Shown in pieces: positions 10,045 through 17,848 of a DNA stretch of 64,000 bases. The stretch comes from Brevundimonas sp. LM2 (lineage in GTDB: Bacteria; Pseudomonadota; Alphaproteobacteria; Caulobacterales; Caulobacteraceae). A program made the position numbers and the translations under genes. The notes under the pieces were generated by a model. The model worked only from the letters and a program-made list of their open reading frames with translations. It did not search any database and was not told where the DNA came from. The stretch is from NCBI RefSeq assembly GCF_002002865.1, contig NZ_CP019508.1, positions 1,828,501 through 1,892,500 of the forward strand. The letters are read 5' to 3'. The stretch's first letter is position 1; each line of letters opens with the position of its first letter.

Positions 10045-12384
10045 TCACGCCGCCTTCTCCACGAAGGTATCGATGACCTTCTTCTCGCCGGCCTTCTCGA
10101 ACGCCACGGTCAGCTTGTTTCCCTCGATCACGCGCACGCTGCCGTAACCGAATTTCTGGTGGAAGACGCGGTCGCCCTTGACGAAGCCGGAGCCGGACTT
10201 GGGGTCGGCGGTGGCGATCAGGCGGCCTTCGCCCTCGATCAGGGCCTTGCGGGCGGGGCGGCCCGCCGGGGCGCGGGAGGCGGTGACGGCCTGGGCGCGC
10301 TGCCAGCCGGGGGAGGTGTAGCCGGCCCCGAAGGACGGGGCGTCGTCCCAGCGGGACTTGGCCTCCTTCATGCCGCCGGAGGCGCCGTAGTAGCCGGTGT
10401 CGCTCTCGGCCTCGACGTGGGCGATGGGCAGTTCGTCGACGAAGCGGCTGGGCAGCTGGCTGGTCCAGCGGCCGTAGACCAGGCGGTTGGCGGCGAACGA
10501 GATCCGCGCGTCCTGTTTGGCGCGGGTGACGCCGACATAGGCCAGGCGGCGTTCCTCCTCGAGGCCCTTCTCGCCCTTCTCGTCGATGCTGCGCTGGCTG
10601 GGGAAGACGCCTTCCTCCCAGCCGGGCAGAAAGACCAGCGGGAACTCCAGCCCCTTGGCTCCGTGCAGGGTCATGATCTGGACCGCGTCCGACGACGGGC
10701 CGCGATCGAGGTCCATGACCAGGGAGACGTGTTCGAGATAGGCCCCCAGCGTCTCGAACGACTGCATCGCCTGGGTCAGTTCCTTCAGGTTGTCGAGGCG
10801 GGCCGGGCCGGTCGCGCGGTCGGCCTTGTGCATGTCGACATAGCCGCTTTCCTCCAGCACGGTCTCGGTCAGCAGCCAGTGGCGTGTGTCGGACGCCAGG
10901 GCGCGCCAGCGGTCGAGATCGCGGACGAAGGTCGACAGGGCCGTGCGGGTGCGGGCCTGGAGCTCGTCCGAGGTGATCAGGTCGCGCACGGCGGTCATGG
11001 CCGAGACGCCGTCGTGGCGCGCGATCTGCAGGATCTTCTGCACGCTGGTGTCGCCGATGCCGCGCTTGGGCACGTTGACGATCCGCTCGAAGGCCAGGTC
11101 GTCGTCCTCGGACTGGATCAGGCGCAGATAGGCGTGGGCGTCGCGGATCTCGGCGCGTTCGAAGAAGCGGGGACCGCCGATCACGGTGTAGGGGATGGCC
11201 AGGAGGACGAACCGCTCCTCGAACGCGCGCATCTGGAACGACGCGCGAACCAGGACCGCCATGTCCTTGTATTTCATGCCGTCGCGCTTGGCGGTCTCGA
11301 TCTCGTCGGCGATCAGTCGGCTCTCGGCCTCGCCGTCCCAGACCCCGCGCACCCGGACCTTGTCGCCCGTCTGGTCCTCGGTCCACAGGGTCTTGCCGAG
11401 GCGGTCGCGGTTGGCGGCGATCAGGCCCGAAGCGGCCCCGAGGATATGGCTGGTCGAGCGGTAGTTGCGCTCCAGCTTGACGATCTTGGCCCCGGGAAAG
11501 TCCTTCTCGAAGCGCAGGATGTTGTCGACCTCGGCGCCGCGCCAGCCGTAGATCGATTGATCGTCGTCACCGACGCAGCAGACATTGCCGGTCGAGGCCG
11601 TCAGCAGCCGCAGCCACAGATACTGGGCGACGTTGGTGTCCTGATATTCGTCGACCAGGATGTAGCGGAACCGCTTGCGATACTCCTCGGCGATGTCCGC
11701 GTGTTTCGACAGGATCGTCAGGTTGTGCAGCAGCAGGTCGCCGAAGTCGCAGGCGTTCAGCGTGGCCAAGCGGGACTGATAGGCGGCGTAGAGGCTCTGG
11801 CCCTTGCCGTTGGCGAAATCCTCGCCCGGCGGCAGCTTCTCGGGCGTCCAGCCGCGGTTCTTCCAGTGGTCGATCAGGCCGGACAGCGACCGCGGCGTCC
11901 AGCGCTTGGTGTCGATATTGGCGGCCTCCAGCAGCTGTTTCAGCAGCCGCTCCTGGTCGTCGGTGTCCAGGATGGTGAAGCTGGACTTCAGCCCGACCAG
12001 TTCCGGGTGGCGACGCAGGATCTGGGCGGCGACGCTGTGGAAGGTGCCAAGCCAGCGCAGACCTTCGGCCGAGGGGCCGATCAGGTGGGTGATCCGCTCG
12101 CGCATCTCGCGCGCGGCCTTGTTGGTGAAGGTGACGACCAGCAGTTCCCACGGCTTGGCCCGCCCGGTCGCCAGGATGTGGGCGAGGCGGGTGGTCAGCA
12201 CCCGGGTCTTGCCCGTGCCGGCCCCGGCCAGGACCAGGACCGGCCCCTCGGTCGCCTCCACGGCCTCACGCTGCTCGGCGTTCAGGCCCGACAGATAGTC
12301 CGGGGCCTCATGCGCGACACCGCCGGGCCCCCGCGAGCGGGCGAGATCGGAGATGCGGGGAACGGGAACAGCGGCGTCGGTCAA
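10045..12384 (-). CDS. uvrD: UvrD/PcrA-family ATP-dependent DNA helicase
   Basis: Superfamily 1A 3'-5' DNA helicase used in nucleotide-excision and mismatch repair. The 779-residue protein contains all motifs: AGAGTGKT, VDEYQDTN, GDDDQSIYGWRGA, ERNYRS, TLHGAKGLEF and YVGVTRA. It ends in a small barrel-like domain (KGDRVFHQKFGYGSV), the usual C-terminal UvrD/PcrA module. No ATG or GTG lies between the upstream in-frame stop and the conserved N-terminus, so a TTG start at 12384 is needed. A one-mismatch SOS box sits 32-46 bases upstream. uvrD and pcrA are not separable from this sequence alone. Confidence 0.93.
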   Translation of the reverse strand: MTDAAVPVPRISDLARSRGPGGVAHEAPDYLSGLNAEQREAVEATEGPVLVLAGAGTGKTRVLTTRLAHILATGRAKPWELLVVTFTNKAAREMRERITHLIGPSAEGLRWLGTFHSVAAQILRRHPELVGLKSSFTILDTDDQERLLKQLLEAANIDTKRWTPRSLSGLIDHWKNRGWTPEKLPPGEDFANGKGQSLYAAYQSRLATLNACDFGDLLLHNLTILSKHADIAEEYRKRFRYILVDEYQDTNVAQYLWLRLLTASTGNVCCVGDDDQSIYGWRGAEVDNILRFEKDFPGAKIVKLERNYRSTSHILGAASGLIAANRDRLGKTLWTEDQTGDKVRVRGVWDGEAESRLIADEIETAKRDGMKYKDMAVLVRASFQMRAFEERFVLLAIPYTVIGGPRFFERAEIRDAHAYLRLIQSEDDDLAFERIVNVPKRGIGDTSVQKILQIARHDGVSAMTAVRDLITSDELQARTRTALSTFVRDLDRWRALASDTRHWLLTETVLEESGYVDMHKADRATGPARLDNLKELTQAMQSFETLGAYLEHVSLVMDLDRGPSSDAVQIMTLHGAKGLEFPLVFLPGWEEGVFPSQRSIDEKGEKGLEEERRLAYVGVTRAKQDARISFAANRLVYGRWTSQLPSRFVDELPIAHVEAESDTGYYGASGGMKEAKSRWDDAPSFGAGYTSPGWQRAQAVTASRAPAGRPARKALIEGEGRLIATADPKSGSGFVKGDRVFHQKFGYGSVRVIEGNKLTVAFEKAGEKKVIDTFVEKAA

Positions 12385-12415
12385 AATATGGGGTCTCGGG
12401 ATTCGGCGTGACCCG

Positions 12416-12430
12416 GAACATAATGAGCAC
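12416..12430 (-). promoter_or_regulatory. Degenerate LexA (SOS) box upstream of uvrD
   Basis: Read on the minus strand this is GTGC-N7-GTTC, one base from the alphaproteobacterial LexA box GTTC-N7-GTTC. It lies 32-46 bases upstream of the uvrD TTG start, in the 144-base divergent spacer. A gene of this function is a plausible SOS member. Confidence 0.4.
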
Positions 12431-12528
12431 AGAGGCCAAAGTCAGGCCCGGAGTTCATCGGCGCTGGAACCGGCAAGCGTCACCGTCGTTTGTGCGGTCC
12501 AGGGGTGGATTGGAGAGGGACTGACTAA

Positions 12529-12720
12529 ATGACAGAAAATTCAAGCAGCGGCGGCGGCAATGCCGGCCTGGCCTTCATCGTCGGCGGTATCGTCGTGGTG
12601 CTGGCGATCGTGGCCTATTTCGTGTTCGCGCGCGGCGGCATGACGCCCGAGACCAAGGACGTGAACGTCGACGTCAACCTTCCGTCGGTGGACGCGCCCG
12701 CTGTTCCGGGGAGCAACTAG
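12529..12720 (+). CDS. Small single-span membrane protein, first of a tandem pair
   Basis: A 63-residue protein with GGAGAGGGA eight bases before its ATG. A Ser/Gly-rich N-terminus is followed by one transmembrane helix (LAFIVGGIVVVLAIVAYFVF) and a short tail with DVNVDVNLPSVDAP. The tail motif and layout match the next gene, which begins at the base directly after this stop. Positive charge after the helix makes topology uncertain. No family is recognised. Confidence 0.78.
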   Translation: MTENSSSGGGNAGLAFIVGGIVVVLAIVAYFVFARGGMTPETKDVNVDVNLPSVDAPAVPGSN

Positions 12721-13017
12721 ATGACCGATCCCAATCTTCCGCCCGAACGGGTCGTCGTCGTCGATCGCCAACCGCAGACCAACGTCAACGTCCAGCCCGA
12801 GCGCCGCAGCGGCGGGGGTGGGTTCATCCCGTTCCTGATCGGCGGACTGGTGATCGTGGTCGCCATCATCGCCTATGTGCTGCTGAGCGGGAACAACCCC
12901 GTCCAGGAGGCCGCCGATACCGACGTCGACATCGATGTGAACCTGCCCAAGATGGAGGCACCCCAGCTTCCCAACATCGAACCGCCGACCCTGCCGAGCC
13001 CGGCACCCGCGAACTAA
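12721..13017 (+). CDS. Small single-span membrane protein, second of a tandem pair
   Basis: A 98-residue paralogue of the preceding gene. The ATG abuts that gene's TAG, with GGGGAG in its end serving as Shine-Dalgarno. It has a polar N-terminus containing QTNVNVQP, one membrane helix (FIPFLIGGLVIVVAIIAYVLL), and a tail with DVDIDVNLPKMEAPQLPN followed by Pro repeats. Both proteins share the V/I-D-V-N-L-P tail, so a duplication is likely. The pair ends at a strong terminator and so forms its own two-gene unit. Function unknown. Confidence 0.78.
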   Translation: MTDPNLPPERVVVVDRQPQTNVNVQPERRSGGGGFIPFLIGGLVIVVAIIAYVLLSGNNPVQEAADTDVDIDVNLPKMEAPQLPNIEPPTLPSPAPAN

Positions 13018-13021
13018 TCAG

Positions 13022-13051
13022 ACGCCCGCCGGCGATCCCGGCGGGCGTTTT
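13022..13051 (+). terminator. Rho-independent terminator
   Basis: An 11-bp perfect GC stem (13022-13032 with 13038-13048) and a 5-base loop run into a TTTT tract. It starts 5 bases after the stop of the second small membrane protein and lies just before the convergent SIMPL gene's stop. Confidence 0.85.
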
Positions 13052-13055
13052 CGCT

Positions 13056-13772
13056 CTATTTCAGCTGGTAGGTGACGGTGGCGACCACCCTGACCCGCTT
13101 GTTCAGCGAGGTCGGCTCGCTGTCGATATCCTCCCGCGCAAGGATCTCGAAGGAGCCCTGGGTCGCCTGACGGATGGGGCCCAGCGGCGCGCCCGAATCC
13201 TGAGCGAATTGCTCGGCGCCGCTCCGCGCCGAGGCGGTGGCCTCCGCGATCATGGCCGGACGGACCTCGTTCAGCCGCGTGAAGACATAGGTCGGGGCGG
13301 TGAAGTCCAGCAGCACGTCCTGACGCACGAGTTGATCCAGCGCGCGGTCGGTCCGGGCCACCCGGCCGACGTCGTTCGTCCGCACGGTCACGCCCTGGCC
13401 GACGCTGTATTTCGGCAGGTCGGGCTGGGGCTGATAGGCCTGGGCCTTCAGGTCCGTCACCTCCAGACGCCCCACGGTGATCGCGGCCTCCGGATAGCCC
13501 TGGGCCGCCAGGAAGCCGCGAACCTTGACCAGATCGCCGTCGATCTTCGCCTTGAGCGTATCCAGATCGTCGCCGGAGGTGGTGAAGCGCAGGGTCAGGA
13601 CGGCGAGGTCGGCGACCACGTTCTTTTCGGCGACGCCGCGCACGTTGACCTGGCGATTGCCGACCTGGGCGTTGATCACGCCGCCGCCGATAGCCAGGCC
13701 CGCGCCGATCAAGCCGATGGCGATCAGGCCGCCGAAGATGGCGGGCGGTAACAGGCTGCGATCGATCTGCAT
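13056..13772 (-). CDS. SIMPL-domain protein
   Basis: A 238-residue protein with one N-terminal membrane helix or uncleaved signal (residues 10-34) and a periplasmic SIMPL (DUF541/BP26) domain. Visible family features are VNVRGVAEKNVVADLAVL at the start of the domain, the central QGVTVRTNDV strand, and RVRVVATVTYQL at the end. BP26-type members form periplasmic oligomers whose biochemical role is not settled. It lies 40 bases downstream of the polyketide operon but has its own AAGGA Shine-Dalgarno. Confidence 0.85.
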   Translation of the reverse strand: MQIDRSLLPPAIFGGLIAIGLIGAGLAIGGGVINAQVGNRQVNVRGVAEKNVVADLAVLTLRFTTSGDDLDTLKAKIDGDLVKVRGFLAAQGYPEAAITVGRLEVTDLKAQAYQPQPDLPKYSVGQGVTVRTNDVGRVARTDRALDQLVRQDVLLDFTAPTYVFTRLNEVRPAMIAEATASARSGAEQFAQDSGAPLGPIRQATQGSFEILAREDIDSEPTSLNKRVRVVATVTYQLK

Positions 13773-13812
13773 GGTGATATCCTTGGTCAGGATCTCACCA
13801 TGCCTCGTATGG

Positions 13813-14037
13813 TCACGCTTGGCGAACGATGGATTCTGCGGCCGCGTGTTCGAGGGCCAGCAGGCGGCAGGCGGAGGCCAGCGGCCGGCGACCGCGCGTC
13901 TGGTCGACCCAGACCAGCAGGCCGGCGTGGCTGAGACCCCGCGCCTCGGCGATACGGTCCAGCACGGCCCAGAACTCGGGCTCCAGGGCGACCGAGGTGG
14001 CGTGGCCCGCGAGCGTGACGGACCTCTTTTTCAGCAT
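13813..14037 (-). CDS. RHH_4-type ribbon-helix-helix protein
   Basis: A 74-residue protein beginning LKKRSVTLAGHATSVALEPEFW, typical of alphaproteobacterial RHH_4 proteins (short putative DNA-binding ribbon-helix-helix). GGAG lies seven bases before its ATG, and that ATG shares one base with the stop of the methyltransferase gene (TGATG). It is therefore the last gene of the polyketide operon and could be its local regulator. That role is inferred from position only. Confidence 0.75.
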   Translation of the reverse strand: MLKKRSVTLAGHATSVALEPEFWAVLDRIAEARGLSHAGLLVWVDQTRGRRPLASACRLLALEHAAAESIVRQA

Positions 14038-14534
14038 CAGGATCTCCGTTCCGCCAGCGCCGCCTCCTCGATGCGGATCCGGTAGGCCACCAATGCCGCG
14101 TTCAGCAGGCTGAAGACAACCGCGATCCAGACCTGGCCGAACATCAGGGGCAGCAGCGCGATCTCCAGCGAGGCGACCCAGTAGTTGGGGTGACGCACGA
14201 ACCGGAACGGGCCCGACCGCACCAGGGGCGCGCCGGGCAGGGTGATGATCCGCGTGGTCCAGTACCGGCCGAGGGTGGCGATGACCCAGACCCGGACGAA
14301 CTGCAGCCCGACATAGGCCGCCAGCAGCCACGGGTTCGGCACGGCGGTCCAGGGCGTGATGACGGCGAGGACCGACAGCCAAGCCGTGTGCAGGATCACG
14401 AACAGCGGATAGTGACCCGCCCCGATCTCCACCGCCCCCTCGGCCATCAGACGCTTCGTATTGCGGTCGGCCAGCCACAGCTCGCCCAGCCGCTGGGCGA
14501 CGACGAGGCCCAGGACGATCAGGAACCCCATCAT
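14037..14534 (-). CDS. Isoprenylcysteine carboxyl methyltransferase-family protein
   Basis: A 165-residue integral membrane protein of the ICMT/PEMT-like family with four to five membrane segments. The cofactor region RSGPFRFVRHPNYWVASLEIALLP has the conserved RHPxY and downstream acidic residue that bind S-adenosylmethionine. Genes of this family next to type III polyketide synthases (SrsB, BpsB/YpbQ types) methylate alkylresorcinols or alkylpyrones. Its ATG overlaps the PKS stop by four bases, so the two are almost certainly co-translated. O-methylation of the PKS product is the best hypothesis. Confidence 0.82.
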   Translation of the reverse strand: MMGFLIVLGLVVAQRLGELWLADRNTKRLMAEGAVEIGAGHYPLFVILHTAWLSVLAVITPWTAVPNPWLLAAYVGLQFVRVWVIATLGRYWTTRIITLPGAPLVRSGPFRFVRHPNYWVASLEIALLPLMFGQVWIAVVFSLLNAALVAYRIRIEEAALAERRS

Positions 14535-15580
14535 TCCGGGTGAACCAGCATCAGGGCCGTGGTGAAGCCGGGGCCCAGCGTCGTGAGCAGCCAGGGCCCC
14601 GGTTCGGCGCCGTCCAGCGCCGCCTTGAGCACGAACAGGACCGTGGCCGAGCTCATGTTGCCGTGGTCGCGCAGCACATCGCGGGTGTGGCGCATCTCGC
14701 CGGGCGAAACGGCGAAGACGCCCTCCAGGGCGTCGATCACCTTGGCCCCGCCAGGGTGGCAGACGAAACCGCCGACGTCGCCGGCGGTCAGACCGTTGCG
14801 GCCGAGAAAGGCCTCGGCGATCGGCCGGAAGTCGTTCTGGACCAGGGTGGGGATATCCCGGCTGAAGACGACCTTCAGCCCGTCGTTCTCGACGTCCCAG
14901 CCCATGACGTCGAGACTGTCGGGCCAGGTGTGCTCGTGGCTGGCCCCCAGCACCGGTCCAGTGGCGTCATCGCGGCAGGAGACGATCGCCGCCGCCGCCC
15001 CGTCGCCGAACAGGGCGGTGGCGACCAGGTTGGACTTGGAGCGATCCTGGTAGCGGAAGGTCAGGGCGCACAGCTCGACCACCAGCAGCAGCACCCGGCT
15101 GTCGGGATAGGCTTTGGCCATCTCGGCCGCGCGCGCCAGTCCCATGACGCCGCCCGCGCAGCCCAGGCCGAACAGGGGGACGCGCCTAACGTCGGGGCGA
15201 AAGGGCATGACCTGCATCAGCCGCGCGTCCAGCGACGGGGTGGCGATACCGGTGGAACAGACGGTGACGATGGTGTCGATCTGGTCGGCGCCGAGGCCCG
15301 CCGCGTCCAGGGCCGTCTGGGCGCTCTCGGCCATCAGGGCGACGGCGTTGTCGAGGAACAACCGGTTGCGCTCGGCGAAGCTGTGCGGCTGCAGATACCA
15401 TTCGATGGGCACGCAGGAGTGACGCGTCTCGATCAGGGCGTTGCGATAGATCGGCTCCAGCCGCTTGAAGCCGCCGTGGGTGGTGGCGAACATTTCCGCC
15501 CCGTTGGCGGCGACGTCTTCCTGTCGAAGGATGTGAGGGGGCCAGGCGGTGGTCAGGGCGGTCAGGCGGGGCGTCGGCAC
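14531..15580 (-). CDS. Type III polyketide synthase (chalcone/stilbene synthase family)
   Basis: A homodimeric ketosynthase that extends an acyl-CoA starter with malonyl-CoA. With the GTG at 15580 it has 349 residues, the normal family length; TTG at 15604 is an alternative and neither has a strong Shine-Dalgarno. The catalytic triad is visible: Cys141 in GLGCAGG, His275 in VCHPGGAK and Asn308 in DHGNMSS. Bacterial relatives make alkylpyrones, alkylresorcinols or phloroglucinols. The coupled ICMT-type gene points to a long-chain membrane-associated phenolic or pyrone lipid. Starter and product cannot be read from sequence. Confidence 0.88.
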   Translation of the reverse strand: MPTPRLTALTTAWPPHILRQEDVAANGAEMFATTHGGFKRLEPIYRNALIETRHSCVPIEWYLQPHSFAERNRLFLDNAVALMAESAQTALDAAGLGADQIDTIVTVCSTGIATPSLDARLMQVMPFRPDVRRVPLFGLGCAGGVMGLARAAEMAKAYPDSRVLLLVVELCALTFRYQDRSKSNLVATALFGDGAAAAIVSCRDDATGPVLGASHEHTWPDSLDVMGWDVENDGLKVVFSRDIPTLVQNDFRPIAEAFLGRNGLTAGDVGGFVCHPGGAKVIDALEGVFAVSPGEMRHTRDVLRDHGNMSSATVLFVLKAALDGAEPGPWLLTTLGPGFTTALMLVHPE

Positions 15581-15709
15581 GCGGTACAGGTCGGGCAAGG
15601 GCAACTCGGTTTCGGCCGCACCGGCGCGGCGGGTCCGTTCAGATACGGGCCGGGGTTCGCGACGGTCGCAGGCTGCGCTACATTGGCGTCCATAGAAAGG
15701 GATGCCTCG

Positions 15710-16471
15710 ATGACCTTGGATACGGTTGCCTACCCCGAAGAGTTCCAGTCGCTGAAGCCGCAGCGGATCCAGCCGCTCGCCGCGATCCGGGCCTTTCGCA
15801 AACTGATCCGCGACAAGGAGGACACCGCCCAGGTGTTCGAGATCATGAAGGCCCTGTCCGGCCGGTCCCAGGCGCGCGGCTACGGCCGGATGCTGCGGAC
15901 CATGGAGGGGGGTCGCCAGGCCTTCCTGCGCGACGAACTGGCGCACAAGCTGGACGATCCGGTGTGGCTGGGGCGTTTCCCCCAAGGCACCGTGGGGGCC
16001 GCCTATCGCGGCTTTCGCGAACGGATGGGGTTTACCGCCGACGGTTTGGCCGCGGTCGAGCGCGAGGTGGTCCCCTTCATCGACGCGCCCCATCCGATCG
16101 TCTGGTATTCGCGCCGGCTCCGGGACGTCCACGACATCTGGCATGTGCTGACCGGCTACGACACCGATGCCCTGGGCGAGGCCTGCGTGGTGTCCTTCTC
16201 CTACGGCCAGACACAGAACCTGGGGTTCGCCTTCATCGGCTATGGCGCGGCGCGCGAGGTCCAGCGCGAGAACCCTTCGATCCCGGCGCGCCGGGCGGTG
16301 CTGCAGGCCTGGCGCAACGGGCGGGCCGCGCGGTGGCTGCCGGGACTCGATTACGAGGCGCTGTTCGCCGAGGATCTGCAGGCGGCGCGCGAGCGACTGG
16401 GGATCCGCCCGGCCACCGTCTATGCCGCCATCCCCGAGCCCGTCCGCCGGGCCGTGGCGCTGCGGGGCTGA
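15710..16471 (+). CDS. Coq4-family protein
   Basis: A 253-residue protein with the Coq4 signature HDxxH-x11-E: His141, Asp142, His145 and Glu157 in the stretch beginning HDIWHVLTGY. Coq4 proteins bind a divalent metal and are needed for ubiquinone biosynthesis, with recent work linking them to C1 decarboxylation and hydroxylation of the quinone head. The start at 15710 has GGGA upstream; a longer open frame on this strand is only the antisense of the PKS gene. It diverges from the type III PKS with 129 bases between starts. A role in quinone modification or in the neighbouring phenolic-lipid pathway are both possible. Confidence 0.82.
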   Translation: MTLDTVAYPEEFQSLKPQRIQPLAAIRAFRKLIRDKEDTAQVFEIMKALSGRSQARGYGRMLRTMEGGRQAFLRDELAHKLDDPVWLGRFPQGTVGAAYRGFRERMGFTADGLAAVEREVVPFIDAPHPIVWYSRRLRDVHDIWHVLTGYDTDALGEACVVSFSYGQTQNLGFAFIGYGAAREVQRENPSIPARRAVLQAWRNGRAARWLPGLDYEALFAEDLQAARERLGIRPATVYAAIPEPVRRAVALRG

Positions 16472-16571
16472 CATAAGCCAGGCTTGCGCTCGCGCGTGAA
16501 GATCGCGGGTTGCCTCGGGCGATCCCCGGCGGCAAGCCGAACGACTATGCTCTTTCAACCATGAGTGCGCC

Positions 16572-17489
16572 GTGAGCCTGTCCGACACCCTGCGCCGTCC
16601 GTCCGCCGACGTCCTGGCCATCGCCGGGGTGGTGCTCTGCGCGGTGATCTGGGGCACGACCTGGTATGCCATCACCTGGCAGCTGGGAACGGTCGATCCG
16701 GTGGCCTCGCTGGTCTGGCGCTTCGGCCTGGCCGCCCTGGTGCTGATCGTCGGCTGCGCCGTGTCCGGCCGGTCTTTGAGCCTGACCCGGGCCCAGCAGC
16801 TGGCCGCCGTGGGGCAGGGGGCCTTCGTCTTCGCCGTCAGCTATTCCTTCACCTACGCCGCCGAGGGCCATGTGACCTCGGCCATCGTGGCGGTGGTGTT
16901 CGCAGGCCTGGCCTTCCTGAACCTGGTGCTGTTCCGCCTGGTGGTCGGCCAGAAGGCCTCGAGCGCGGCCTGGATGGGGGCCGGGCTCGGCATCGTCGGG
17001 GTCGCGGTCCTGTCGGGCGGGGAGGCCCTGGCGTCCGGCCTCGATCAGCGCGCCCTGACGGGGATCGGCCTGGCGATGCTGGCCGTGACCAGTTCCGCCG
17101 TGGGCAACTATTTCTCCTGGCGGGGCCAGCAGGAAGGCACCGCGATCCTGCCCCAAACGGGCTGGGCCATGGCCTATGGCACGGGGATGCTGGTGATCTA
17201 CGGCCTGGCGACGGGGGTCCGGTTCTCGATCGATCCCAGCCCCGGATATCTGATCTCCCTGGTCTATCTGTCGGTGCTGGGGTCGGTCGTAGCCTTCGTG
17301 ACCTATTTCGCGGTGGCCAAGGCGCGGGGCTATGCCCTGGCCAGCTATATCTCGGCCCTGACGCCACCGATCGCCATGCTGGTGTCGGTGCTGTTCGAGG
17401 ACGCCCGGTTCGGCTGGTCGGCGGCGGCCGGACTGGCGCTGGTGCTGGGCGGACAGGCGCTGCTGAGCCGCGCCCGCCCCAGCGCCTAG
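16572..17489 (+). CDS. EamA/DMT-superfamily transporter
   Basis: A 305-residue protein with ten predicted membrane helices in two EamA repeats, typical of drug/metabolite exporters. CAVIWGTTWYAI at the start of repeat one and ALTPPIAMLVSVLF near the end are characteristic. The GTG start overlaps the stop of a four-codon reading frame that begins with ATG at 16561. It follows the Coq4-like gene by 100 bases on the same strand. Substrate unknown. Confidence 0.85.
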   Translation: MSLSDTLRRPSADVLAIAGVVLCAVIWGTTWYAITWQLGTVDPVASLVWRFGLAALVLIVGCAVSGRSLSLTRAQQLAAVGQGAFVFAVSYSFTYAAEGHVTSAIVAVVFAGLAFLNLVLFRLVVGQKASSAAWMGAGLGIVGVAVLSGGEALASGLDQRALTGIGLAMLAVTSSAVGNYFSWRGQQEGTAILPQTGWAMAYGTGMLVIYGLATGVRFSIDPSPGYLISLVYLSVLGSVVAFVTYFAVAKARGYALASYISALTPPIAMLVSVLFEDARFGWSAAAGLALVLGGQALLSRARPSA

Positions 17490-17531
17490 CGCGTCATCGT
17501 TGCGCTGGACCGACGTGTGGGTTCGACGGCC

Positions 17532-17726
17532 CTATTCGGTGTTGAGTCGAAACGCCCGACCCTTCTCCCCCAGAAGGCTCCAGCCCGCCGTCGTGGGGCG
17601 GTAGCCCCCCTTGGGCGTCGGCGCGGCCAGACCCAGCACCGTCAGCTCGCGGCCACGACCCTCGGTCGGCGGGCGGTCGGGATCGACCAGGTCCAGCAGC
17701 GCCTGAATGCGGTCGGCGTCGTTCAT
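17532..17726 (-). CDS. Small hypothetical protein
   Basis: A 64-residue protein from the ATG at 17726. The sequence MNDADRIQALLDLVDPDRPP suggests a short helical N-terminus, followed by a compact region ending EKGRAFRLN. The central TVLGLAAPTPKGGYRPTTAGW resembles a small winged-helix strand-turn, but that is speculative. No signal peptide or membrane segment. It is preceded by the radical SAM gene on the same strand with a 122-base gap. Confidence 0.5.
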   Translation of the reverse strand: MNDADRIQALLDLVDPDRPPTEGRGRELTVLGLAAPTPKGGYRPTTAGWSLLGEKGRAFRLNTE

Positions 17727-17848
17727 CGTGTTCTCATTGAAGGCTAAGCGTAGGAGCCATCCTAACAGATTTCGGAGGCGGCCGTTCCGCGCCGTCGCGC
17801 CCTGGGCCGCGATGGGCATCCGGTGGCGCGACCCCGACCATCTGCGAC

